Below are positions 32,852 through 38,984 of a stretch of 64,000 bases of DNA, piece after piece. A model generated the notes under the pieces. That model saw only the letters and a program-made list of their open reading frames with translations, ran no database searches and had not been told where the DNA came from. Within the stretch, counting starts at the first letter, position 1; each line of letters starts with the position of its first letter. The DNA comes from Dongia_B sp035539215. Lineage in GTDB: Bacteria > Pseudomonadota > Alphaproteobacteria > Dongiales > Dongiaceae. Location: assembly GCA_035539215.1 (NCBI GenBank), contig DATLIX010000012.1, positions 1-64,000 on the forward strand, written 5' to 3'. Both the position numbers and the translations under genes were made by a program.

Positions 32852-33147
32852 CCAAACACATTCACTCGCTCACCCTGATCAGCCGGGTCTGGATTGACCG
32901 GGTGCCGGTCAAGTCCAGGCCTAGCGTGGTGCAGGATCGAATTGAGCTTGTGCGATGCTGTGAGGAGTGTGGGGAAATCCTCACAGAGGCTCTGATGGAT
33001 CGGCCCCGCCTGGGCGGTGGTCCAATCCGGCATATCTGGTACGTGCGAGAGAACGGCTCAACATTCGTGAGAGAGCGCAAGGTATATCCCAGGGGCTACT
33101 CTCCGCCAGCCCCTCAGCGGGGCGCTGTAAACAACAAAAAGAAGTGA
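32848..33147 (+). CDS. Small protein with CxxC pair
   Basis: A 99-residue protein starting with GTG. LVRCCEECGEILTEAL contains a CCxxC cluster that might bind a metal or pair with another cysteine source. The C-terminus is basic and Pro-rich (YPRGYSPPAPQRG, NNKKK). It is the last gene of the small rightward operon. Function unknown. Confidence 0.5.
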   Translation: MTKHIHSLTLISRVWIDRVPVKSRPSVVQDRIELVRCCEECGEILTEALMDRPRLGGGPIRHIWYVRENGSTFVRERKVYPRGYSPPAPQRGAVNNKKK

Positions 33148-33244
33148 GGCGGAGTGACTACCCGCGCGTACTCGTTTAACTTCTTATGATTGAATCTCCT
33201 GATTCTTTGATATGCTAGCCTCCACATGATTGGGGGAGGCGAAG

Positions 33245-33775
33245 TTGACCGAGCTTTTTAAAGCTATTTCTGAGTTCGGCACAGAGATATTGAAGTCCAA
33301 GGTATTCAGCGGGGTGCTCTTCGTGAGTTCCGCTCTAGCGATTCTCATGCTGATCGCATTTCCGGCTTTCGATACAGCAGACCCAAACCGGATATATCTG
33401 TTCGCACTCTCTCTCGTCCTTCTCTTCTCGGGTGTCGCGTTCATCACCTTGAGCGCGATTAGCGTTATCAATTGCTTGCGAGAGTTGAGAGAGAGAAGAC
33501 AGAAAGAGAAGGAGGCTCTCGCATACTTGACGAGATTAACGCAGCGAGAGAGTCAATGCATTGCGATGATTACGTTAGGAGGACGCCGGATATTTGAGTT
33601 TGATGAAGAGCCAGAACCAATACGAAATTTGATAAGGTTTGGATTGCTGGAATACTATAGCTCTCAGGCGCTGGAAGTCCCCAAATTTGTATGGGTGGAG
33701 CTTGAGAAGAGACGCGGGGAGTATTCAAAGATGTCGCTTCCTGATTGGCCGCTTTGGCGGTCTCCACGGATCTGA
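33245..33775 (+). CDS. SieB-like superinfection exclusion protein
   Basis: A 176-residue membrane protein. Two hydrophobic segments (about 23-40, SGVLFVSSALAILMLIAFPA; about 52-75, YLFALSLVLLFSGVAFITL) are followed by a charged region (LRELRERRQKEKEALAYLTR) and a C-terminal globular part. This plan matches lambda/P22 SieB proteins, which abort infection by other phages. I start at TTG 33245 because tgggggaggcgaag lies immediately before it. It stands alone after a 100-base gap. Confidence 0.6.
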   Translation: MTELFKAISEFGTEILKSKVFSGVLFVSSALAILMLIAFPAFDTADPNRIYLFALSLVLLFSGVAFITLSAISVINCLRELRERRQKEKEALAYLTRLTQRESQCIAMITLGGRRIFEFDEEPEPIRNLIRFGLLEYYSSQALEVPKFVWVELEKRRGEYSKMSLPDWPLWRSPRI

Positions 33776-33818
33776 ACAACAAAAGTGTCTCGTGGGAGTT
33801 CTTGGGGATCATCGAGTC

Positions 33819-34490
33819 ATGCATGAGAAATCTAGTTGCAATGGATGGTGTGCGGCCTTCCTTGTGATCCTTATTGGAGTCGCATTCTTCGCCGCTTATG
33901 CCGGGCAACACGTCTTTGAATATCACGGCGAAGGCGCGTGTCTCAATATCGGCCCTATATCGTTGAAGTGTGAGATAGGTTTCGGCGATTTCTTGGTAGC
34001 TGCATTCACTGCCGCGCTGTGGGCCGCGACCTGGAGACTCGTGAAAGGCGCGGACGACACGGCGAAGCATCAACTACGCGCATATATTGGAATCGAAAGG
34101 GTGTCTGGCGCGACGGGCGCTCGTGAGATCATCGAATCGATTGAGATTAGAAACTTTGGGAATACGCCAGCCTATAATCTGAGGATTTCAAATCGGGCTC
34201 TAGTTACAAACCACCAGGATCACGATTTTTCGGCCATGGATGAGGGAGAGTTCATTTGTGGTGTGCTTATGCCTGGAGGAACATTCAAGCTAGAAATGGG
34301 TTTGAAAGTGGGTCCAGATTTTTATTTAAATGATCTTCTGGACGGAATCGCGTTCGGGCTGTGTTGGGGCGATATCATGTATAAAGACGCGTTCGGCAAT
34401 GATCACGTGACGCGATTTCGCTTCAAGACCAACTGCACTAGGAACGGAATTCGTCATCTCATGTTGAATGAGGGGAACTCAGCGGATTGA
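33819..34490 (+). CDS. Membrane-anchored protein with beta-rich domain
   Basis: A 223-residue protein. Two hydrophobic segments (about 9-30, AAFLVILIGVAFFAAYAGQ; about 53-70, GDFLVAAFTAALWAATWRLV) are followed by a basic linker (KHQLRAYIGIERV) and an immunoglobulin-like region (IESIEIRNFGNTPAYNLRIS). The LRAYIGIE..NFGNTPAYN pattern is common in prophage and plasmid membrane proteins of unknown role. The start is the ATG at 33819, after ttggggatcatcg. It lies next to the SieB-like gene, so an envelope exclusion role is possible. Confidence 0.6.
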   Translation: MHEKSSCNGWCAAFLVILIGVAFFAAYAGQHVFEYHGEGACLNIGPISLKCEIGFGDFLVAAFTAALWAATWRLVKGADDTAKHQLRAYIGIERVSGATGAREIIESIEIRNFGNTPAYNLRISNRALVTNHQDHDFSAMDEGEFICGVLMPGGTFKLEMGLKVGPDFYLNDLLDGIAFGLCWGDIMYKDAFGNDHVTRFRFKTNCTRNGIRHLMLNEGNSAD

Positions 34491-34520
34491 AAAGGGGCCT
34501 CACACGAGGCCCTTTCTGTT
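34491..34520 (+). terminator. Intrinsic terminator after the membrane protein gene
   Basis: AAAGGGGCCTC pairs, with one bulge, with GAGGCCCTTT around ACAC, followed by CTGTTTT. It starts immediately after the stop codon. Confidence 0.8.
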
Positions 34521-34536
34521 TTGGCGGAAGCTCCAA

Positions 34537-35052
34537 TCAAGGTTGACCGAAGCCGGTTGGCGGATTCTCTGGGTAGAAATTTAAATACACGTCAAGCAGT
34601 GCCTTATTCAGGTCGAGTGCGAAGCTCGTGAAGTGCGAAAATTCCGTATCCAAGTGTTCGAAGGCATATCGCCAAATCTCGAAGGCATTGGCGTTCTCGG
34701 TCATGCATTTGTCAAACCCGGCATCGTTCAAGCCTGGATCGTGCTTTCGTAGCGCGGCCCAGACACGCGCTTGTACGTCCGGAGCCAGGGCCTTAAACAG
34801 CTTCTTCAGATCGTGCTCTCGCGGATACTCGCCCTTGCTGATAGCGAGAAGCGCTTTCAAGTAGCACTCCTGAGAGAAGGCGAGACAAACCGTGGACGAA
34901 AAATCACACGCTCCGGGAAGTGTGGAGTCTGTTGCCGTCTTTACGCGCGTCGCGATGTTATGAGCTTCCAGGATCGCGTGGGCGTCCGAGAAGTCTTGCG
35001 CCCACTGCAAAATGTTGTCCGGGTTCTTCGCGTCTATTAATTTCTTGGCCAT
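34537..35052 (-). CDS. HEPN-type domain protein
   Basis: A 171-residue helical protein. SSTVCLAFSQECYLKALLAI followed by YPREHDLKKLFKAL fits the HEPN pattern (helix with LKALL, then GHDLxxLF). IWRYAFEHLD supplies an R-x4-H motif (Arg128, His133) as in HEPN ribonucleases. HEPN proteins often act as toxins or in phage defence. No partner nucleotidyltransferase is visible; the divergent neighbour at 35133 could be a partner. The fold call is moderate and activity is inferred. Confidence 0.65.
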   Translation of the reverse strand: MAKKLIDAKNPDNILQWAQDFSDAHAILEAHNIATRVKTATDSTLPGACDFSSTVCLAFSQECYLKALLAISKGEYPREHDLKKLFKALAPDVQARVWAALRKHDPGLNDAGFDKCMTENANAFEIWRYAFEHLDTEFSHFTSFALDLNKALLDVYLNFYPENPPTGFGQP

Positions 35053-35132
35053 GATCGTTCCCTGTCTCCACCGAAGCGGGTATTATGTGCTATCTTGTGC
35101 CGATGTGGATAGTTCGGTCGGGAGGGCGAGTC

Positions 35133-35345
35133 ATGTTGTTTAGAATTCGGTTCTATGATGGCGCAGCGGACCCAAAGGGTGAACCCATGGAGTTTGAGGC
35201 TAGGGACCTCAACGAAGCGATAGAGACGCATTGCAAGGGATTGATTGACCGTGGCAAAGACGCGGACTTGCGGGCGACACTCCAAACCATAGAACTCCCA
35301 GTACGGACGTTACCATTCTTCCGCGATACGCGAGTGCTCCCATGA
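35133..35345 (+). CDS. Small protein divergent from the HEPN gene
   Basis: A 70-residue protein, MLFRIRFYDGAADPKGEPME, then FEARDLNEAIETHCKGL. The ATG at 35133 follows a strong site (cgggagggcgagtc). The strand-turn-strand-helix pattern (FRIRFY ... EFEARDLNEA) is loosely like the paralogous pair at 35375 and 36205. Function unknown. A perfect 22-bp palindromic terminator follows. Confidence 0.6.
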   Translation: MLFRIRFYDGAADPKGEPMEFEARDLNEAIETHCKGLIDRGKDADLRATLQTIELPVRTLPFFRDTRVLP

Positions 35346-35347
35346 AA

Positions 35348-35369
35348 AAGGGCCTCCTAGGAGGCCCTT
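35348..35369. terminator. Bidirectional terminator
   Basis: A perfect 22-bp palindrome (AAGGGCCTCCT/AGGAGGCCCTT) between convergent genes, with CCTGTTT on one side and AAAAA on the other. It can end both the gene at 35133 and the leftward operon ending at 35375. Confidence 0.85.
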
Positions 35370-35374
35370 CCTGT

Positions 35375-35632
35375 TTACTGCAACACCTCCACCACTTGGA
35401 GGGAACATCCTTCGAGATCGGCCGCGTACACCGGCAAATCACGCTCCCGCGCATGCTCAAGGAGAAGACCAAGTGTCGCGTCAAAGTCATGGCCACCACG
35501 TAGGAGTTCCATGAGCTTCCTGTCTGCCTCCTCCTGCGATGACGCGGCGATACTGTGGCCGATGCTGAAGGAGACGCGGAGATCATACGAGTACACCCGG
35601 AGCGGGGCAGGGGCTTTGCGTATGCGTCTCAT
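35375..35632 (-). CDS. Small protein, paralogue of the 36205 product
   Basis: An 85-residue protein. YSYDLRVSFSIGHSIAASSQ, then EEADRKLMELL, aligns by eye with YEFRLCVRFEVSHTIRAASW then QDAMKQVDEI of the gene two places upstream. The two share a beta-hairpin plus helix domain with an H-[ST]-I-x-A core. Function unknown. It is last in the leftward operon and overlaps the preceding gene by 4 bases. Confidence 0.6.
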   Translation of the reverse strand: MRRIRKAPAPLRVYSYDLRVSFSIGHSIAASSQEEADRKLMELLRGGHDFDATLGLLLEHARERDLPVYAADLEGCSLQVVEVLQ

Positions 35633-36201
35633 GCTGCACCTCCGATGATCTCCGAGGCATACTTTCTACCAGCAGCGGTGAGGGAATATCTCTGAGGCTC
35701 TTTCTTTGTCACACAGATAAAGCCTGCACGGTGCAAATCATTGAGTGCTTTGTCGACAGACGCCCTCCAATCGTGTCCGTGAAAACTCCTGTCTTTCTTG
35801 ATACGAAAGACCGAGTCCTCCAACGTGCTGCGAAGGATTCCAGAAGAGGAGGACTCGACCAGGGAGCTTATGACGAGATGCCGAACGAATTTCTCATGCG
35901 CCAGAAGCGCATCATTCACAATTTCACCGCCAATCGATGCGGGCAATTCTCCGGAATACTGTGCAAGCTTGTTCCAGATTTCTATCGAGTCCCCTAGGCC
36001 TAGATATATTCTTCTGGGTTCATAATCGGATATTGTCTCTAATGTGTCAGGCACGACGTGTTGAGTTGTAAGTTCAATTCGGTCCTCATGCAAAGTTACA
36101 CCGGTAACCTCACAGCTTGCAGCGTCCAACTTCCAAGGGGATTCAAACCGGCGAGATATCGGCCAAATTTGGCGAATTTGCTGAATGAAATTGTCATTCA
36201 T
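35629..36201 (-). CDS. Unknown protein with C-terminal winged helix
   Basis: A 190-residue protein. The N-terminal half is mixed (QIRQIWPISRRFESPWKLD, HEDRIELTTQHVVPDTLETI). The last 70 residues resemble a winged helix-turn-helix (DWRASVDKALNDLHRAGFIC, QRYSLTAAGRKYASEII). It could be a transcription regulator of this operon or of the prophage, and it is one of the few DNA-binding candidates in an element without a recognisable repressor. It is 3 bases after the 36205 gene and overlaps the 35375 gene. Confidence 0.6.
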   Translation of the reverse strand: MNDNFIQQIRQIWPISRRFESPWKLDAASCEVTGVTLHEDRIELTTQHVVPDTLETISDYEPRRIYLGLGDSIEIWNKLAQYSGELPASIGGEIVNDALLAHEKFVRHLVISSLVESSSSGILRSTLEDSVFRIKKDRSFHGHDWRASVDKALNDLHRAGFICVTKKEPQRYSLTAAGRKYASEIIGGAA

Positions 36202-36204
36202 GGC

Positions 36205-36672
36205 TCAGCCCTCCACGTTCTGCGAAAGCTCGTGGAGCTTCTGCATCTCATGATCGGCATAGGTAATGCTTCGCGTCTCCCAACCATCTAACTCAGCGTA
36301 ATATGCGTTCTCGAATAGCCATTCTTGGCCGAATCCATTGTTGATTGAGAGTTCCTCCCCAATCTCGTCAACTTGCTTCATTGCGTCTTGCCACGAAGCG
36401 GCTCGGATCGTGTGGGAAACTTCAAACCTCACGCAAAGGCGAAACTCATAATCTTTGAGGTTGTCGCCCGGGAGGTCCTTGGGGCCGGTGCCGAATAGCT
36501 CATCATGGATTTTGTTGATGCGGGCGAGCCGGTTCCGAGCCCAGCGACGAGCGGCGGCAACCGGCGAATTCAGGGCTTCCTCAGCTATGGCCCGTTCGCG
36601 GTCCAAAATCTGAGAGGCGTCCACATGATTCATACGGCGGAAGATGGACGAGCGGAGATGAGTTGTACTCAT
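36205..36672 (-). CDS. Unknown protein, contains the paralogous small domain
   Basis: A 155-residue protein. An N-terminal basic helical part (ALNSPVAAARRWARNRLARI) is followed at about 75-105 by the domain shared with the 35375 product (YEFRLCVRFEVSHTIRAASW) and an acidic end. No known family was recognised. Part of the leftward operon that starts near 37318, separated from the upstream gene by 185 bases that hold a large hairpin. Confidence 0.6.
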   Translation of the reverse strand: MSTTHLRSSIFRRMNHVDASQILDRERAIAEEALNSPVAAARRWARNRLARINKIHDELFGTGPKDLPGDNLKDYEFRLCVRFEVSHTIRAASWQDAMKQVDEIGEELSINNGFGQEWLFENAYYAELDGWETRSITYADHEMQKLHELSQNVEG

Positions 36673-36813
36673 GGTGATATCCTATGGTTAGACGTTCCCC
36701 AGTGGGGCAAAGTCGGGTGACCTTGGTGAGACTGGGGAGCTTCGACCTCCCCCGACCACACGGCGAACCGCTGGTGAGTCCCGATAACGTCCAAGCATGT
36801 GAGATATCGGCTC

Positions 36814-36848
36814 GAACAAGTTCACACTTAGGAAGTGCAAACTTGTTC
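36814..36848. repeat. Intergenic hairpin
   Basis: GAACAAGTT..CACTT pairs with AAGTG..AACTTGTTC around AGG, giving a 14-bp stem with a two-base internal mismatch. It lies in the 185-base gap between leftward genes. It could be an attenuator, a processing site or a binding site. Confidence 0.55.
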
Positions 36849-36857
36849 TTCAAGGGG

Positions 36858-37040
36858 TCAATGTGGGTGCTGCAACTCCTCTATGGCGTCCAGCACCTGG
36901 AGCCACACGCGGCGCCCCTCCATGTCACGCTTCTCCAAGAGCTGATTAGCAAAGGTGAGGGCCTCTTCCTTCGCCGTGTCAAACCCGGACATGCGGATCA
37001 TCTCGTCCGCCGTCCTGAAGATGCTTTGTTCAGTGATCAT
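36858..37040 (-). CDS. Small conserved-looking protein
   Basis: A 60-residue protein, MITEQSIFRTADEMIRMSGF, ending EGRRVWLQVLDAIEELQHPH. The A..L...GD.EG...W..I..AIEEL pattern is common to small alphaproteobacterial proteins of unknown role. It overlaps the preceding zinc-ribbon gene by 4 bases (ATGA), which supports translation. Confidence 0.55.
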   Translation of the reverse strand: MITEQSIFRTADEMIRMSGFDTAKEEALTFANQLLEKRDMEGRRVWLQVLDAIEELQHPH

Positions 37041-37318
37041 CGTGGTAACGTCTCCCTTCCAGTGGGTTCAATCGTGGTGGGCCATGCCGAGCCCTTTGAG
37101 CCGCATTGACAGCGCAGGCGCTGGCAGAAGCGGCGGAACGAGTAGGTGGACCCCAGGCGCAGAATGTGCGGCCTCAGCTCAATCACGGAGACACGCAAGC
37201 AAACCACGCATCGCAACGCAATTTGCGTTTTAACTTGGTCGCCGAGGGTGCCTTCCGGTTCGTGCGTCATACCCGCGTACTCAATTTGTGTTCCTGATAT
37301 GTTCTCATCATAGGTCAA
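37037..37318 (-). CDS. Small zinc-ribbon-like protein
   Basis: A 93-residue protein. ALRCVVCLRVSVIEL and RFCQRLRCQCGSKGSAW supply two CxxC-type pairs (CVVC and CQC/C), the pattern of a small alphaproteobacterial zinc-ribbon family. It is first in the leftward operon 37318-35375 and so closest to the promoter. A nucleic-acid or protein-binding role is likely from the fold; no partner is known. Confidence 0.6.
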   Translation of the reverse strand: MTYDENISGTQIEYAGMTHEPEGTLGDQVKTQIALRCVVCLRVSVIELRPHILRLGSTYSFRRFCQRLRCQCGSKGSAWPTTIEPTGRETLPR

Positions 37319-37323
37319 AGAAA

Positions 37324-37342
37324 AGGCCCCGTGAAGGGGCCT
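37324..37342 (-). terminator. Intrinsic terminator, leftward
   Basis: AGGCCCC pairs with GGGGCCT; on the minus strand it is followed by TTTTCTTTG. It lies directly after the stop of the small secreted protein gene at 37349. Confidence 0.8.
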
Positions 37343-37348
37343 GATCTT

Positions 37349-37474
37349 TTACTCGCCGCTGACTAGCAAGCGGTCTCGGTTGTGGCTGGCATTCCACGAG
37401 ACCTTCTCACCCACGGCCAGGGCCGGGGACGACAGGAACGACAAGGCCAGGGCAATCAACAGAAACTTCTTCAT
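37349..37474 (-). CDS. Tiny secreted protein
   Basis: A 41-residue protein that is mostly a signal peptide: MKKFLLIALALSFLSSPALA, then VGEKVSWNASHNRDRLLVSG and a final E. Cleavage after ALA would leave about 21 residues. A very strong ribosome-binding site (ataggagggatcgcacc) and a dedicated terminator make it a convincing single-gene unit. Function unknown; a periplasmic moron peptide. It diverges from the arm-binding domain gene at 37581. Confidence 0.65.
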   Translation of the reverse strand: MKKFLLIALALSFLSSPALAVGEKVSWNASHNRDRLLVSGE

Positions 37475-37500
37475 GGTGCGATCCCTCCTATTTTGAATTG

Positions 37501-37526
37501 GCGACCCAGGTCGCGACCCAGGTCGC
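37501..37526. promoter_or_regulatory. Two overlapping 14-bp palindromes (operator)
   Basis: GCGACCCAGGTCGC occurs twice, at 37501-37514 and 37513-37526, sharing two bases. Each copy is a perfect 6-2-6 inverted repeat. They sit 26 bases upstream of one gene start (37474) and about 55 bases upstream of the divergent one (37581), as expected for an operator controlling both. The binding protein is not identified. Confidence 0.7.
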
Positions 37527-37580
37527 ACTTACATATGAGAATCGCTTGAGTCCCTGTCAATGGGCTTGGACAAGGGAGGG

Positions 37581-37862
37581 ATGAAAACCGAGTTGACCCC
37601 CGAGCTAGTAGAAGAGACCAAGCCCCAAGAGGTCCCGGTAATTCTCTGGGACACGCAGGTGAAAGGGCTGTTCCTCAAGGTCATGCCGGGCGGCTTGAAA
37701 ACGTTCGGCATGTACTATCGGGAGGACGGTAGAGAGAAGCGCCCCAAGATCGGCGACGTGGGCCAGATCAGCCTGGACGAGGCCCGTCAGTGGTCGCGCA
37801 ATCTCCTCAAGGACCTGGAAGAGAAGAAGCGGCGGCAGGCTCGGAAGAAGCTAGGCCTCTAG
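37581..37862 (+). CDS. Free-standing integrase arm-binding domain (DUF4102-like)
   Basis: A 93-residue protein. MKTELTPELVEETKP, VILWDTQVKGLFLKVMPGGL, FGMYYREDGREKRPKIGDVG and ISLDEARQWSRNLLKDLEE reproduce the N-terminal arm-type DNA-binding domain of P4-like integrases. No core-binding or catalytic domain follows. It lies 280 bases from the arm repeats of attR. It may be an integrase remnant, or a real accessory that competes for arm sites. The resident integrase has a different N-terminus. An ATG at 37560 is an alternative start. Confidence 0.75.
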   Translation: MKTELTPELVEETKPQEVPVILWDTQVKGLFLKVMPGGLKTFGMYYREDGREKRPKIGDVGQISLDEARQWSRNLLKDLEEKKRRQARKKLGL

Positions 37863-38024
37863 GGTCGGGTAATTCGTGCCGCCGCCGTAGCGGTCGCAGT
37901 ATTCGCTGCGAAGCTCGTTAGCCTTGCAGCGCAACTCGAACCAACTAGGATCACGTTCTTCCTGAGCTGCCATGCTATCGCGCATGACGCGGCGGAATTG
38001 CAGTTCCAATTCGGATTTAGTCAT
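37851..38024 (-). CDS. Small charged protein
   Basis: A 57-residue protein, MTKSELELQFRRVMRDSMAA, then RDPSWFELRCKANELRSEYC, mainly helical and charged. Its end overlaps the convergent gene at 37581 by 12 bases. It is the last gene before attR. Small charged proteins near att sites can be directionality factors; that is only a positional guess. Confidence 0.45.
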   Translation of the reverse strand: MTKSELELQFRRVMRDSMAAQEERDPSWFELRCKANELRSEYCDRYGGGTNYPTLEA

Positions 38025-38141
38025 GTGGGCCAAATCTCAACGGGGTGCGATTTCGTTGATTCTGCCACAATTTCCATTCGGGATCAAATGCCAGGAGGGA
38101 CGCCGGGGCCGATCTTGGGGACGCCAATTCGACCCAAGCCA

Positions 38142-38165
38142 ACCGGGTTAACAAACCGGGTTAAC
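38142..38165 (+). promoter_or_regulatory. Putative integrase arm-type sites, right end
   Basis: Two CCGGGTTAAC copies (38143-38152, 38156-38165) have the same 13-bp spacing as the pair at 3813-3835. The 22 bases from 38142 to 38163 are identical to 3812-3833. This places matching integrase-binding arms inside both prophage ends. Confidence 0.65.
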
Positions 38166-38222
38166 AAAGGTAGAAATTCCTAATCTATCTTATTGAAATA
38201 TAATAAAAACCATTGGGGACGC

Positions 38223-38247
38223 TCAAATCCCCTTGGGGACGCCAAGC
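38223..38247 (+). repeat. attR core (25-bp tRNA 3'-end repeat)
   Basis: An exact copy of 3729-3753. Shorter degenerate copies of the same tRNA end lie just inside it: CTTGGGGACGCCAA at 38114-38127 and TTGGGGACGC at 38213-38222. Confidence 0.93.
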
Positions 38248-38331
38248 CGATGGATCTCAAAATAAATTAACAAAATCATATAGATAAGTGGACCTAAATC
38301 TTCTCTTCCCCACACGGCTTCCCCACACGCT

Positions 38332-38670
38332 TTAGGGCAGATCGGCCCTTCGAGTGAGAAGGATCGGCAAGCGCAGGGACGGATTGCCGGGCTGCCAGAA
38401 ATAGCCCTCCATCAAGTTGCCCTTCCGAGTGAACTCTCCCTCCACGCTAAAGCTCTTGAGCGGCACGCCGAAGGCCGAGAAATTCGAGCCATCATAGTGT
38501 TCCACAGCGGCTTTTGCCGTGAGCTTGTCGCCGGCCATGTTGTAGCCGCCGATGAAGTAGAAGGATGAATCGCCGCCAAAGAGGCGTCCAGTTTCCAAGA
38601 CGACGACCCCACCGGATTGCCAGCCACCGGCGTCTCGATACTGCATGGTCCAAAGAGCTTCGAGGCTCAT
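38332..38670 (-). CDS. GrlR-like small protein
   Basis: A 112-residue protein. MSLEALWTMQYRDAGGWQSG, GVVVLETGRLFGGDSSFYFI and GGYNMAGDKLTAKAAVEHYD follow the GrlR pattern (strand, GxVVxxxGRxxGGDxxFxYxGxY). This small lipocalin-like family was first described as a type III secretion regulator but is widespread as stand-alone proteins. Role here unknown. It is the first host-side gene beyond attR. Confidence 0.7.
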   Translation of the reverse strand: MSLEALWTMQYRDAGGWQSGGVVVLETGRLFGGDSSFYFIGGYNMAGDKLTAKAAVEHYDGSNFSAFGVPLKSFSVEGEFTRKGNLMEGYFWQPGNPSLRLPILLTRRADLP

Positions 38671-38730
38671 ACAAATGCTCCACTGCTTGGTGATGAAGGG
38701 GGTAGCCCTGGGATTACCAGGGCATCCCAG

Positions 38731-38874
38731 TTACTTACCCTTCTTGGGCGGGTTCTTGATCGTCTCCACCACTGTGGTGGAGGGTCGCCGCTGTGCTTCC
38801 TTGACCCGAATGAATTCCCCGGTCTTCGCGTCCCGACCGATCTGGTGAGTACCGCCGCTCTTTTTCCCTGACAT
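38731..38874 (-). CDS. Small conserved basic protein (47 residues)
   Basis: A 47-residue protein, MSGKKSGGTHQIGRDAKTGE, FIRVKEAQRRPSTTVVETIK and a Pro/Lys-rich end. The IGRDAKTGEFIxVKEAxRRPSTTVVExIK pattern recurs in small bacterial proteins of unknown role that often sit near mobile elements (from memory). A good ribosome-binding site (aggaggtgatcgag) precedes the ATG. It lies 60 bases upstream of the GrlR-like gene, same strand. Confidence 0.6.
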   Translation of the reverse strand: MSGKKSGGTHQIGRDAKTGEFIRVKEAQRRPSTTVVETIKNPPKKGK

Positions 38875-38984
38875 CTCGATCACCTCCTTCCGATGTCCTT
38901 ACATAAAATGTGGATCAAATTGTCGCGACTTCAAGGTGTGTTGCTTGGCTTCGTTTAAATCCACAAAATCTTGGGGGGTAGGAG

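Larger units (their letters stand above)
3729..38247. mobile_element. Integrated podovirus-type prophage
   Basis: The element is bounded by a 25-bp direct repeat of the tRNA-Glu 3' end (3729-3753 and 38223-38247). It carries a tyrosine integrase next to attL and a T7-like virion gene order: portal, scaffold, capsid, tail tubular A and B, internal virion proteins, T7-type tail fibre and large terminase. Base composition is visibly less GC-rich than the flanks. All recognised structural genes are uninterrupted. I see no recognisable polymerase, helicase, primase, classical repressor or endolysin, so either these functions lie in the unknown genes or the element depends on the host or a helper. 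Confidence 0.93.

Noticed and set aside
34582..34587. TAAATA inside the HEPN gene
   Set aside because: It lies in coding DNA on the antisense strand, with no terminator or gene start next to it, so it is treated as chance.
36684..37109. 141-codon rightward frame opposite the small leftward genes
   Set aside because: It overlaps two coupled leftward genes and the intergenic hairpin, with no ribosome-binding site; likely a chance frame.
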